From the NCBI RefSeq assembly GCF_022539505.1, contig NC_061508.1, forward strand, positions 341,881,484 through 341,945,483: a stretch of DNA of 64,000 nt, given 5' to 3'. The DNA comes from Lolium rigidum (taxonomy: Eukaryota > Streptophyta > Magnoliopsida > Poales > Poaceae). A program made the position numbers and the translations under genes. Every line of letters begins with the position of its first letter. Positions within the stretch are counted from its first letter, which is position 1. Below are positions 1 to 11,000 of the stretch, in pieces. A model generated the notes under the pieces. The model made no database searches, was not told where the DNA came from, and worked only from the letters and a program-made list of their open reading frames with translations.

Positions 1-377
1 ACATATTCTACGCTACTATATACACGTTACACGTTGATGCATATGAATATACAATTTCAAACAAGTTTAAAATTTCAAACAAGAACAATTTAAGAGGAAT
101 ATATAATATTCAGTCTCGGGTGACCATATACAAGAACAACTTCAAACAAGTTTCCATATACAATTTATCAAATTAGAAGTTCTTCGTCCTCGTAATAGTG
201 TTCTCCAGTGGGATGGAGGACTTCCCTCATCAAAAATCCTGCTGTCGACTGAGCCCGTTGGACCCAGACCTTCGGTCGCGGTTCTCCTACAGAACCGCGA
301 CTAAAGACCCCATTAGTCACGGTTCTGATATTTTGGGGACTAAAAGGGTCGTATGGAAGTCTCTTTTTCTACTAGTG
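1..377 (-). mobile_element. CACTA-type element, terminal part (runs off the window)
   Basis: Read on the minus strand, the element starts at 377 with CACTAGTAGAAAAAGAG, a CACTA-superfamily terminal motif. It is followed by subterminal repeats of the form GTCGCGGTTCT/AGAACCGCGAC at about 255-330. The 3 bases outside the end are TTA (378-380). The opposite end is not in the window. It interrupts the hAT-like reading frame that resumes at 381. Related ends occur at 17017 and 62069. Confidence 0.6.
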
Positions 378-380
378 TTA

Positions 381-1446
381 TCATCCATATTCGGTACCAT
401 AATGTTGCGTGCACCACAAAAGTTAGTAGCAGCAAGCAATAGAGGCTCCCATCCATCATCTCTCATTTTTTGCAATGCACTTTTCACTGAGACAATCATA
501 TTCATAGCACTCACTATGTTATGATCCTTGGCTTGCAATACATTTGACAAACCATTTGTTATACCAAGCAATCGAATCATCAAATCCAAGATAATAACAA
601 ATTCAAAGGTTTCCATGTATATGATATAACCTGAAGCCACACCTTTCTCCTCGGCATCTGTCCCATCATGAGAAACACCGTATAGTGCTTTAACCACATC
701 ATCCCACATTACTTGAATTCAAACTAGAGTTTTATGGTGTAGAAATCTGACAACACCCAAAACAGCCCTCAAACGAATCTCATAATCAATATGCGATTTT
801 TCTTCATGACAAACAAGAGCATATGCAACACTTTGCTTTTTATTTCTGAAATCTTCACAACTATTTCTTGCATTGTTGTGAAAGCTCGTTGGTCCACCTA
901 CACGACCCCTGAAATTTTCCGATGCTTTCTTCCAATTTGTAAACCACGACTTTGTGAAAACATCCGATCCAAAGTGGTTACCATTGTTTGAAGATTTGAA
1001 AAGAAAACAATGAAAACAAAATGCAGCATTCTTCTCCACACTATACTCTAACCAATCGTACTTGCTATACCATGCATCTAGAAATGATCGCCTATCCGGA
1101 TTTTTGGGATAACTATGACCAACTAAACGATTACGACCTCTCGACAAATATGCCCATCCCATTTTATCTCTAATTTTAGGGGTACCATATGACTCAATTG
1201 GTCTCCGAATTCCGGGACCGGGAACCACATTTGCTAGATCAAATATTTCCTGAACATTTTCCTACAACAATGAAAATAAAACAAACTATGAGGAAACAAA
1301 CTAGACAAATATGTATCAAAACTCAAGACAAATGGGGGAAATTCAACCTCTGTGCATGCCCTCTTGCGTGCTTCTTCTTCTGCTGCCTCAGCGGCCTCCC
1401 CTTCTTCAATCCAGGCAGCCAGGTCAGGCTCGTCGCTGGAGTCCAT
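381..1446 (-). pseudogene. hAT-family transposase relic (TTF zinc-finger / ZMYM1-like), internally deleted
   Basis: The first exon, 1446-1348, encodes an acidic start (MDSSDEPDLAAW...). A GT-AG intron (1347-1262) follows, then an exon from 1261 down to 719 in the same phase. That exon carries a TTF-type zinc-finger region with C-F-C-F-H-C-F, KSWFTNWKKA and an H..N..C ending. It breaks off after the motif VVRFLHHKTLV with a stop at 719-721. Minus-strand homology resumes at 709-381 with the later part of such proteins (ETFEFVIILDLMIR, DDGWEPLL). About 200 residues of the usual DUF4371/RNase H-like middle are missing, and the C-terminal dimerisation part is cut off by the CACTA end at 377. The product is inferred as a transposase-derived protein; it is not functional as it stands. 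Confidence 0.72.
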
Positions 1447-2176
1447 CGAAGGCGGCCGCCGGATCAAGCAGAGATGAGGGAGAGCGTAGCGGCGCCCAGT
1501 GCTGCAGCGCCATGGAGCCCGGAGAGGGGCGGGGCGAGCAGAGGACAGCCGGCCGTGCGCGGAGGCGGTCAGGGACGGCCGGACGGGTGGCCGTGGGCTA
1601 CGGTCGGGAATGGGGCGTGCCTGCGCGTGGTGGGATCGAGCAAGGGCACCGGCGTGCGGGAGCGAGCGAGGGCGGCGGCATGCGGGAGTGAGCGAGGGCA
1701 CCGGGGGAGCGAGCGAGGGCGGCGGCGTGCGGGATCGAGCGAGGGCACCAGCGTGCGGTAGCAAGCGAGGGCGCCGGGATTGAGCAACGGCGGTGGCGTG
1801 CGGGAGCGAGCGAGGCGGCAGCGTTGGGGATTAAGTCGGGGACTCGGGGCGTCTCCGTTCGTGCAAGACAGGGGAAGAGAGCGATGCGAATTTTTTTCCC
1901 CAAAAACTGAGCCGGGTCGTTTGCCCAGGCTCGACCCAGTGTTGGCTCCGCCAATGTAGGTGGTGGCGGGGCTGTCTTCTCAAATAAAGTCTCCCTGGTT
2001 TCGATCGCATCTTGACGGCGTATTCGAGAATCTTGTGGGAGTAGTGTGGTTCTCGAGGACTTCTTTTGGCTAGGGGATCTTCGGACCTCCATGGACTTTC
2101 ACTTGCGGTTATTCTTTCTTCTTCACCTTCGGAAGGGGTGTGGTCTTTTTGACCCGTTTGACGACTTTCCATCCAC
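1447..2176. other. GC-rich 5' flank of the hAT-like relic
   Basis: GC-rich DNA lies directly upstream of the relic's minus-strand start codon and could be its old promoter/5' UTR. Long overlapping open frames on both strands here are products of base composition and the minisatellite. No recognisable protein was seen. Confidence 0.4.
1640..1822. repeat. GC-rich minisatellite, unit about 27 bp
   Basis: Repeated units of the form GTGCGGGAGCGAGCGAGGGC alternate with CGCCGG/GCACCGG linkers, roughly seven degenerate copies. The repeat gives open frames in several phases on both strands, so none is called as a gene. Confidence 0.75.
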
Positions 2177-2380
2177 AATTAACAACATCAGGCTAACTTA
2201 GGGAGAAGCGGTAGCAACCGCGCGTCGTCGACATGGTCTGGAGGTGAAAAACAAAGGGCGTCTCAAGAATTTTACTCTAATTTTCCTTTGTGTTGACGTG
2301 ATTTGTATTGTTGGATGTCTCTCTTAATGCAGGATTCTATTCACAAAAAAGGACGACATGAACGTCCATTCCATTGTGTG

Positions 2381-2410
2381 TTTTCTTTTCTTTTCTTTTC
2401 TTTTCTTTTC
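2381..2410. repeat. (TTTTC)6 microsatellite
   Basis: Six uninterrupted TTTTC units. Confidence 0.95.
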
Positions 2411-3818
2411 AAGAGGCTATAAAGAATGACATGATGTGTAACCAGGTACAATTGATTCACTTGCTTGAGATGGACATGGAAACCTCCATGGAGCTTAAGA
2501 TATAAGGTAAAACCAATAGAATAAGTAGATAGATATTATTATACAAAAAAATAATGTTCAAATAGAGAAAAGAAGAGAAAACATCTCCTGGTGCACACAA
2601 TCGAAACATGAACAATCCAAGGGGAAATAAAAGCAGGGCGATAAGAAGAATAATTTTGACAATGTGGTTACTATTAAAGTAGAAGTAGGATCCAAAGAAA
2701 ACAACTTGTTCAACTTCATACACTTTAGAAATCTGTATTTGGTTACACCTAAGCTTATAATTTTGTACTCTGGAAATATCGATCAATTTATTTGTTGCAC
2801 TCTAGGACACTCTATTAGATTATATAAGATATATATTTGTACTATGAATAAGGACATAAGTTAAATATGTATCTTAGAAAACATGACTGTGATACACTTC
2901 TCCTAGTTAGTATAAAATTCTAATATTTATCATAATATATGGAAGTTGTATTAGTAATAATAACAATAAATATTTGGCAGGTAAAAAAGTTTAGTATAAA
3001 TTGGTTGGTTTTAAATTAAGGTCTTTGTAATAATTTATTTGATGATCCCGGTAAACTAATGCAAATAATAACTATGCAAGAATGTTTGATTAGGTTCCCC
3101 TCATTTCTACATGTATATAGTCCAAGTATGGGTAATCCAAACAATTGTGAGTAATAAACATAAAAATAAATTTACGCCCATTAATTTGTTAGGTAAATCC
3201 ATCAATATCAGAACCTTGTCTTTTATGAGTCTCCCCGCATAGATTTGAGCAATCAATATTTGAGGATGTCCATCTTCATATATAAGTGGCTCCTGATCAA
3301 ACACACTGAGCCAAATTAATTAGGGCATGCAATTTACCTCTACTTGAGAGAAGTTGATCAAACCTAAATCAAATCAAGTCGTTGTCATCCAATATTGTCG
3401 ACATGCCGGAAAATAATAAGGTTAGAAGAGAGATTTTATCACCACTTAAAACTTCTGAAATGATGACATTGTTGTTGTTTAAAAACTCGCTTTGGAAGTG
3501 ATCCACCATGTTTAGAGGCATGTAAGTTGATAATATTTTTTACATTTGACAGTTTAAATGCATAAATATAGGATACTGAATTCTTTATCTGAATTGTGTG
3601 TTGTCATAATAATTTTATTATTATTAATTGATTACTTTTTAATAAAGTGACATGACATGCATGGTGGTGATACCATGAACTGATATTTGGTACCGCAACT
3701 TGACGGGTTCTGCGACTCTCGATGTATATTGATTATCAATATTGTCTATTAAGATGTAATGATTTCATTATTTAGGACATAATCTGTATATGGGAAGATG
3801 TCATGATTACAGATGGAG
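2411..3818. other. AT-rich intergenic DNA, nothing recognised
   Basis: Only short chance reading frames are present. No protein similarity, LTR border or inverted repeat could be identified by eye. Confidence 0.5.
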
Positions 3819-4475
3819 AAAAATTGGACACCCCAACTTAATGCGATCAAGGGAGAGTTCATTACATCAATGGTGTCGTCACACGTGACATCAACCAAAA
3901 TTTATTTGGCATGGTAGAGAATGTTAGATGAATGGTAATATTTGGCACGCATTTTGGAGATGAAGGTAGTGCTTCGACATTTTCAAAAGATGCATGTGTA
4001 TAAGATACCTATCTCAAGTAACAAAGATGCCAAATAAATTATGATTTGGCCTTTGTAAGTTCCAACTCACATTGTAGACCTATCAAAAAGGATGCACTTG
4101 ATGCATCTATCATTTTTGTAGTTTATTATGTTTTATTTTATCTTCACCCCGAGTTAATCCGGTCAAGGGTGAGTTCATTACCTAAATGGTGTGAGAGGCA
4201 AAATAAGTTTGCAGATGCGACATTAACAAAAAATAATTTGGCATGGCAGAGAATATTACATGGATGGTAATATTTGGCACGCATTTTGGAGATCAAGATA
4301 GTGCTTCGACATTTTGAAAACCTGCTTGTGTTTAAGATACCTAGCTCAACTAACTAAGAGGCCAAATCAATTATGATTTGGCGTTTGTAAGTTCAAACTG
4401 ACATTGCAAACCTACCAAAAAGGATACACTTGACGCATCTGAAATGTATCTATATTTTGTAGTTTATTAGGCTAT
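3819..4475. repeat. Tandem duplication, two diverged copies of about 332 bp
   Basis: Copy 1 (about 3819-4146) and copy 2 (about 4147-4475) share, in order, GAGTTCATTACxT, AATTTGGCATGG, GGTAATATTTGGCACGCATT, GTGCTTCGACATTTT, ATTATGATTTGGC and TTTGTAGTTTATTA, at a constant offset of about 332 bp. Substitutions and small indels separate them, so the duplication is old. No coding content was recognised. Confidence 0.85.
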
Positions 4476-4479
4476 ATTT

Positions 4480-5060
4480 TATTATTATTCATTCATATAA
4501 GGTTTTATAATAATCATTTAGAATGTTTTTGGGATTTTTACTATGAAATATTATAACAATGCAGGGCAGAAACACCCTATTTTTGTATTTTTAACTTTCA
4601 GAAACCTTCGCGAACTCAAAGGACTTGAATTTTTCTACGCCATTATTTTATGAAGAATGAACTCGTGGAGCACTTGGGCCTTATCTGGAGCCGAGGAAGG
4701 GCTGAGATAGGACCCACCACGCGCCAGATACCCATTTCGCGTAGTGGGGCTCATCTCCCCCTCGTGGCTCCGTTTCCGTCCATGTTTGCGTTGATATATT
4801 CGTCTTGACCTAAAAATTTCTATAAAACAGGTTACAATCGAGATATCGAATCACAAAATAGAAAACGAAATGGAGGTCGTACCAATAAAGATTGGATGGG
4901 GAAACGCAGCCGGTGCGCCGCCGGCTCCAACCTCTTCAACAACATCTCCTTCATCGCCATGATGAAGTGGGAATAGTCTAGCCTCGGACTATGGGTTCAT
5001 GACATTACGTAGCTTAATCTATCTCTCTTTTGTTCTATCAATGTTCTAGATTCACATGAG
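4480..5060 (+). mobile_element. Possible degraded Gypsy LTR fragment
   Basis: The order of a polypyrimidine/TTTTTAACTTTCAG segment, a promoter-like CTATAAAAC at about 4820 and the motif AGTCTAGCCTCGGACTATGG resembles grass Gypsy LTRs. The LTRs later in this window carry a similar CTTGGACTATGGGTCCATAG. Borders and target-site duplication were not found, so the call is tentative. Confidence 0.3.
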
Positions 5061-6424
5061 TTTCCCTCATGGTTGTGACCATCTGGTGAATCTTTTATTT
5101 TTATCGAGTTTGGTATTTGAGATTGCAATTTTCATTTTGAGTTTAATGTACGAGGAAATGTATATTACACGTACCATGTATTGAGTATAAATTATGATCC
5201 AACAAGTATGATAAGGCATGTAAGGGGAATGCGTGCATTGCTTCGAGTAACATGGATGTATGGAACTGGACATTGACCAGAAAATTAGGATCCTACTATG
5301 GTTTTACATTTACGGTGTTACTCACTAGGGATACATGAATGCATATGTTACAATTACCAAGTGACCAACAATGGTAATACAATACTCTGTTTATCTTTAA
5401 TCTAGTTTGTGGAGTTTTCTCTTGCTGAAGAAGTATCAGTGAAATGTGTAGCATAGTATCATCTCAACCATGGGATGTGTTGCCCATATGACTAGTTATC
5501 AAACACATAATAAAGTTATATCAATATTATGCCATTCTCTAGCCTTTTTGATTCCATAATGTTTATAAGAAAGTAGACAAGTGAATCCATGAAGCTTGGT
5601 CCATTTTCAATTATAAGAGAGACCTTTTACTTGTATTTACACACCTTTAGTTACAATTTCAGCACTTAATTAACCCTCAAATACGAAAAAATACATATTC
5701 TTGCATTTAGTTCTTTCGTATAAACTACACCACTACCATTACCATACAACCTTACTTTTGCATATCATTTAGTTTACCTTTCATATTGTTTTTAATTTAT
5801 TTAATTTGCTTTGTTACTTTTATATTTGGTTTCAACTCTAATACGAAACCTTGTTGCTAGATAACCGCTTGGTAGAGTTGGAGACACAATTCAACACTAT
5901 TTTGTTTTGTAGATTGTTATAAGAGCAATAAGAGTATAATTCTTACTAGTATTTTTTCTCACAGTTTGATATAAATCTTCGAGACACCCTTATGAGGAAA
6001 AAGCCCGTGCAACATCATCTTGCGTGGAGGGAGTCCTAACGAATTGATATCCTAGTAAATCTGGTGCCATCATCACTTTTTCACACTTTTTTGTGGGCTA
6101 ATTTTTCTCATTCTTTACGCGCACATTGCTCATATCATGACTTACCCAATCAATTTAGTGATGAAATATAATAATTTAATGGCATCGATGACTATCATTT
6201 TGACCAAATTTCATCTTGTGTCGCTCGCGGGGAAAACCCAAGCCCATGTCGTAGGGCGTACAATTTCTGACTACCACAGTCGTGTGCTAGATAATCATGC
6301 ACGAGAATAAGAGTGATGAGCCTCGATTGTTTCTCGCAATAGTCCTGATACTTGTTACGTCGTGGAAAGATGATAAGCTCCGGCGGTTCATCCCAGGTAT
6401 TCGATAAAATCTTAGTTTAATCCG
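5061..6424. other. AT-rich intergenic DNA, nothing recognised
   Basis: No reading frame with recognisable protein similarity and no clear transposon termini were seen on either strand. Confidence 0.45.
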
Positions 6425-7196
6425 CCCCGTACTTCTTACCGGTGATGATGCCACAAACGACAGGTGCCTTCCCTTTCTTCCTGCTGCGATTCTTCCGAGG
6501 ATGCAGAGCCGTGAAGTGTTACAAAAGAGATAAGAAAATAAGGAAAAACGAAATAAAAACATGTGCAGGGACACAAGATTTTATCGTGAAAACCCACTCT
6601 AACAAAGAGATGTAAAAAATTACGGACCCTAACCATTAAAACTTTACTATATCGGGGGAGTGTTTACAAATGCCATGGGTTATCTGATAATCTGAAAAAC
6701 CCTAGCATGCGGCTTGCCATCGGTATATATAGGTGTGGTGGCATCGATCCGTAGGGCATGGCGTGTGGGATAACTTCGGACTCCGCTACACTTCAGGCCA
6801 AGCTTATCTGGCGACGGGCCTCACTCCGCTCGTCATAAATTAGCCTCTCTTTAGTATAAATTTGGATCACAATATAATAAACTGCACCTTGAGACAAATT
6901 CCATCTTGTAGCATGACCTTCAAGAATCTGCTAAACAATAAGGAACCACCTGAGCTAAACAGTTATACCAACCAAGCTCGAGCAAAGTTTAAACTTGATA
7001 ACATGAATTAGCTTTATCATCATATCAGCAAGATTATCATGAGTACTAATCTTACATACTTTCAGTTTACCCTATACAACAATGTCACGAGCATAATGGT
7101 ACTTGACATCAATGTGTTTTGTCCTCTCATGGAGCATTTTATCTTTATTAAGGTATATGTCACTTTGACTGTCACAAAACAAGTTAATGCAAAAAT
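6425..7196 (-). mobile_element. Copia retrotransposon relic: end of RNase H plus 3' flank
   Basis: On the minus strand, 7190-6945 reads as the C-terminal end of a Copia polyprotein: CDSQSDIYLNKD, ERTKHIDVKYHYARDIV, then an in-frame stop, then KLKVCKISTHDNLADMM and a KFKLCSSLVG ending. These are the terminal RNase H motifs of Ty1/Copia elements. The sequence left of 6945 is probably the 3' UTR/LTR, including a TATATATAGG segment at about 6723, but it has no clean border. The element is dead. Confidence 0.7.
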
Positions 7197-7284
7197 CATT
7201 GGCCCAAGCCTACCCAGCGATAGATCTCGCTCCGCTTATCAGAAGTTAGCCTCGGTTTAATATGTATTTGGATTACAATATAAC
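6795..7284. repeat. Direct repeat of about 86 bp inside the Copia relic
   Basis: The segments 6795-6880 and 7199-7284 are imperfect direct repeats. Both contain CTCGCTCCGCT/CTCACTCCGCT, AGTTAGCCTC/AATTAGCCTC and TTTGGATTACAATATAA/TTTGGATCACAATATAA. The repeat brackets the surviving pol fragment and suggests a local rearrangement of the Copia 3' end. Confidence 0.7.
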
Positions 7285-7599
7285 ATGAAGGAAAAACTGA
7301 ACCAAAAATATGGACAGTGTTACAGTGTATCAGTTATAAATGGCAGGTTGAAGTTGAATTAGTTATTTTAAAAAAAATCAAAACATTTCATCAGATGCTA
7401 AAGTTGAATACATAATTTGAATTTAGCTCAGTCTGCTTGTTTCGGTGGATTCTTCGCCATTGGATGTGTCACTATATCAGCTTTTTTTTTTTACCAAAAT
7501 ATATGCATGGTCCATAATTGAACGTACTGGAGTACTAGAATTTACTTATAACCTATTAACGGTTGGTGCGATTGACGTGCCAGAATCAAACTTTTGTCA

Positions 7600-8052
7600 A
7601 CCATTTTTTCCCAGCAAATGGACCTAGCGGACGTACAGAACACGTACTCAACGCTGTGTACGCGCGCGTCATGCGCGTGCGCGTGAGGGAGAAGAACTAC
7701 AACCCAATGAAAAAAGGAGAGCTCCTATCATTTGGCGCCCTCTCTCTCTAGTCTCTCTACCCCTCATCTTTTTGTGAAGCCATCCACGTTTTCCCTTCTC
7801 CTTAACTGCTTCTCTCCTTCCTCCCTCCCTCCCTCCCTCTTTCACTCCTCTTCTTCCTTCTTTCATCAGTGGTTGCAGTGCACACGCACGGACAAACAAA
7901 CAAACTTCCGGCAGATCGCGTCACACTCACACCAAGTTAATTACCTGCCGTGGGGGAAGGACAGCCGTTTCCGTGAACCACCGGAGAAACTCTACAATTC
8001 GGCCCCGTTTTCGTGGGATTTGCGCAAGGTACGTGCAGCCGGCCGGAGCACC
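7600..8052 (+). promoter_or_regulatory. Promoter / 5' UTR region of the HAK transporter gene
   Basis: Upstream of the start codon lie a CCAAT motif at about 7701, CT-rich runs at 7740-7850 (TCTCTCTCTAG and (CCCT)n) typical of plant 5' leaders, and no in-frame alternative start with better context. The start codon at 8053 sits in GCACCATGG, a strong plant initiation context. A TATA box is not obvious, so the transcription start is not placed. Confidence 0.45.
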
Positions 8053-11000
8053 ATGGATGTGGAGGGTGGTGTGCAGCCCAGGAGCAAGAAGAGTTCTTGG
8101 GTAACTATTTCTGATCGGCTCTTTCTATAAAAATATATACCTGATCAACTGCACCCTTGAGAGTTCTTGGTTAGTATGTTGTTTCGTTTCTATTTGTGTG
8201 ACTGGAGTTTGGTTTCCTATTGACTTGTGCATTTTCTTAGGGCTTTTTTCTTGCAATAGTACGGTGCATTTATTCTTTTTGTGTAACTTCTACATGAGGT
8301 TTGTGTCGAATTATGTTCTGGAGTATGTATGTTCAATCAATAAAAATATAATGGCATGTAGTTGAAGTTTTTAACCATATGTAGATTTGGGAAGGGTATA
8401 TGTTATAGTTTGCACCATGGCTCCTCAAAAAAAAGTTTACTTCTCATCCAAAAGAAGAAAAAAAAAAGTTTGCATCATGGGTTCATGCATGGCTCCTCTC
8501 TCAGCTCTAAAGTTCCATGGTAATTTGTTTCGATTTTGCACATGTTTCCTTGCAAAAACGCTCTGGTCGCATCTAGGAGCTGTCTTGATTATTCACCGCT
8601 ATAGTAATCTTCTAGATATCTGCACTCTGAAGTCGGAACCCAGAAATGGAACTAATGGTGCCATTGATTTGTATGTAAATTTCAGCACTTTCTACTCACT
8701 CTGGGGTCAACCTTGTTAACAGCTTAAACTCGCAGTCCATGTCCATTTTCTTGGAAGCATACCATCGCTCACGACAACCATAGGTCTTGTTTCACTGTCA
8801 GATCAAATCAGATCGCCATTTATGGTCAAAATGGACATATTTGTTTGGTACTTTAGCTCAGACTTACCTTTCTGCCTGTCCACTTTGAAGCTACGTTCCT
8901 ACTACATGTTTAAAGCTTCTCTAGACTACAACCTTTTTGCCCAATGATGTTAATTCCAGCGTATGTCCTTACTTCATCTTTGTCGTAATTAGTCAAACAC
9001 GTCACGTCTCTATCTGTCTCTGTCTGTGTTTGCGCTAGGGATGGCAGAAAGGGACGCTTCTACTGGCATACCAGAGCTTCGGTGTAGTGTACGGCGACCT
9101 CTGCATATCTCCAGTGTACGTGTACAAGAACACATTTTCTGGGAAACTTCGTCTCCACGAGGAAGACGAAGAGATCCTCGGCGTGCTGTCCTTGGTCTTC
9201 TGGAGCCTCACCCTCATACCTCTCCTCAAGTACATCATCCTGGTCCTTGGAGCTGACGACAATGGAGAAGGTGATCGCAGAACCTAACATTCCTGTTGAA
9301 TCATGTCGAGAGAGTTCTCTGTTCCATCATCTGAAAGAACTTAACGTGTGAAATTGCTAGTGACAGTTTACATTCTAGGTATTAATTAACGCGCATTTTG
9401 TTTTTTTAATGTCCAACAAAATATGTTGTGCAGGTGGGACGTTTGCATTGTACTCGCTGATGTGCAGGCGCTCCAGGATGGGCCTGCTGAACAGCTTGCA
9501 CGCCGGCCATGGCTCCTTGTCGACGTACAACAAGGACGAGCCCTGCAAGGAGTCAAGGAGCAGCCTCATTATCAGGGGATTCTTCGAGAAACATTACTCG
9601 CTACGGGTCGTGCTGCTGCTCTTCGTTCTCATGGGCACCAGTATGGTCATCGGAGACGGCGTCTTGACCCCGACAATGTCAGGTGATGATGAAACTTTGC
9701 TGATATCTTCTATGCTGCATTGTTCTTACTTGAAATTGTATTTTACAGAAGTTGTATGTCCTAGACTCCTAAGGCATAACTATGTTCCTGAAACTGAACT
9801 TTTGCTCATCGCATCTTCATGGAAACTGACAGGGTTACATGGTTTCCTGCAGTGTTGTCAGCTGTTTCTGGCCTCAGAATCAAGTTCCCAGAGCTACATG
9901 AAAGTAAGCAGCTGTTTAACTGAATTACGTTGTAAGGTTTACTCTTCCTATCAGCAAATTTTATCTACTCCCTTTTACAGTGTTGCCTTGCAATCATTCA
10001 TCTGCATCACAAACTGCAATTGATCATCTCTCGTTGCACTTGTCATACAGATTACACCGTGCTAGTTGCATGCATCGTTCTAGTAGGACTTTTCGCGCTC
10101 CAGCACTATGGAACACACCGTGTCGGTTTCCTGTTTGCTCCGATTCTGATTTCCTGGCTCGCTTGCATTGGCGGCATTGGGATTTACAACATTTTGAAGT
10201 GGAACCCTAGTGTTGTCCGTGCTCTGTCCCCATATTACATATACAACTTCTTCAGGAAGGCTGGCAAGGATGGATGGAGTTCACTTGGAGGAATTGTTCT
10301 CTGCATTACAGGTTTAACACATTTTATCCTTTTCATCTTGGGCGACCAGTCACTTGTTGTTGCTGTATTAGGCTTGACTACAGCCATAGATTTTCAGGTG
10401 CTGAAGCAATGTTTGCTGATCTTGGGCATTTCTCAAAGCTTTCACTGAGGGTAAGTGATTCTTTCCCACCTATGGATATGTCATTTTTCACGAAGTATTG
10501 AAAATATCTTTACTGTGATTTGTTTTATTGCTTTGCCATGGCAGCTTGGGTTCACAATTGTTGTGTATCCTTGCTTAGTTCTGGCTTACATGGGTGAGGC
10601 TGCTTATTTGTCTAAACACAGGGAAGATCTCCAAAGTAGCTTTTACAAAGCTCTTCCAGGTGAGGTGCCAATGTTTTGACTGATTGACGGAATTTTTTTT
10701 ATTATCTTAATTTTTCTCAAAAATGTATAATGTGTTTCGATGCACAATTAGAATAATGCTTTATAATATCCATCTAACTATGCACCCACCATAATCTATT
10801 AAAATATTAAGACCAAACAGATCCGCATACAACAACAAAACTATGACAAACATGAATGACAAATAAATTATCAAGTTCCATCAACTTCGGCAAAAATATC
10901 GTGATTGGCCTTGCAGTGTCTTTTGTCTTCTTCTTCCAACAAAATCTATCGCCGGAGGTTGTATATTTGCACAAAACACTATATTATTCCTTTTAACATC

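Noticed and set aside
1189..2092. Several overlapping frames in the GC-rich flank
   Set aside because: They are produced by the 27-bp minisatellite and high GC; translations are Arg/Ala/Pro repeats in every phase. Only the short exon at 1446-1348 is supported.
7732..8130. Frame of 132 residues overlapping the HAK start
   Set aside because: It crosses the 5' UTR and first exon in the wrong phase; the ATG at 8053 with the downstream splice phases is clearly the used start.
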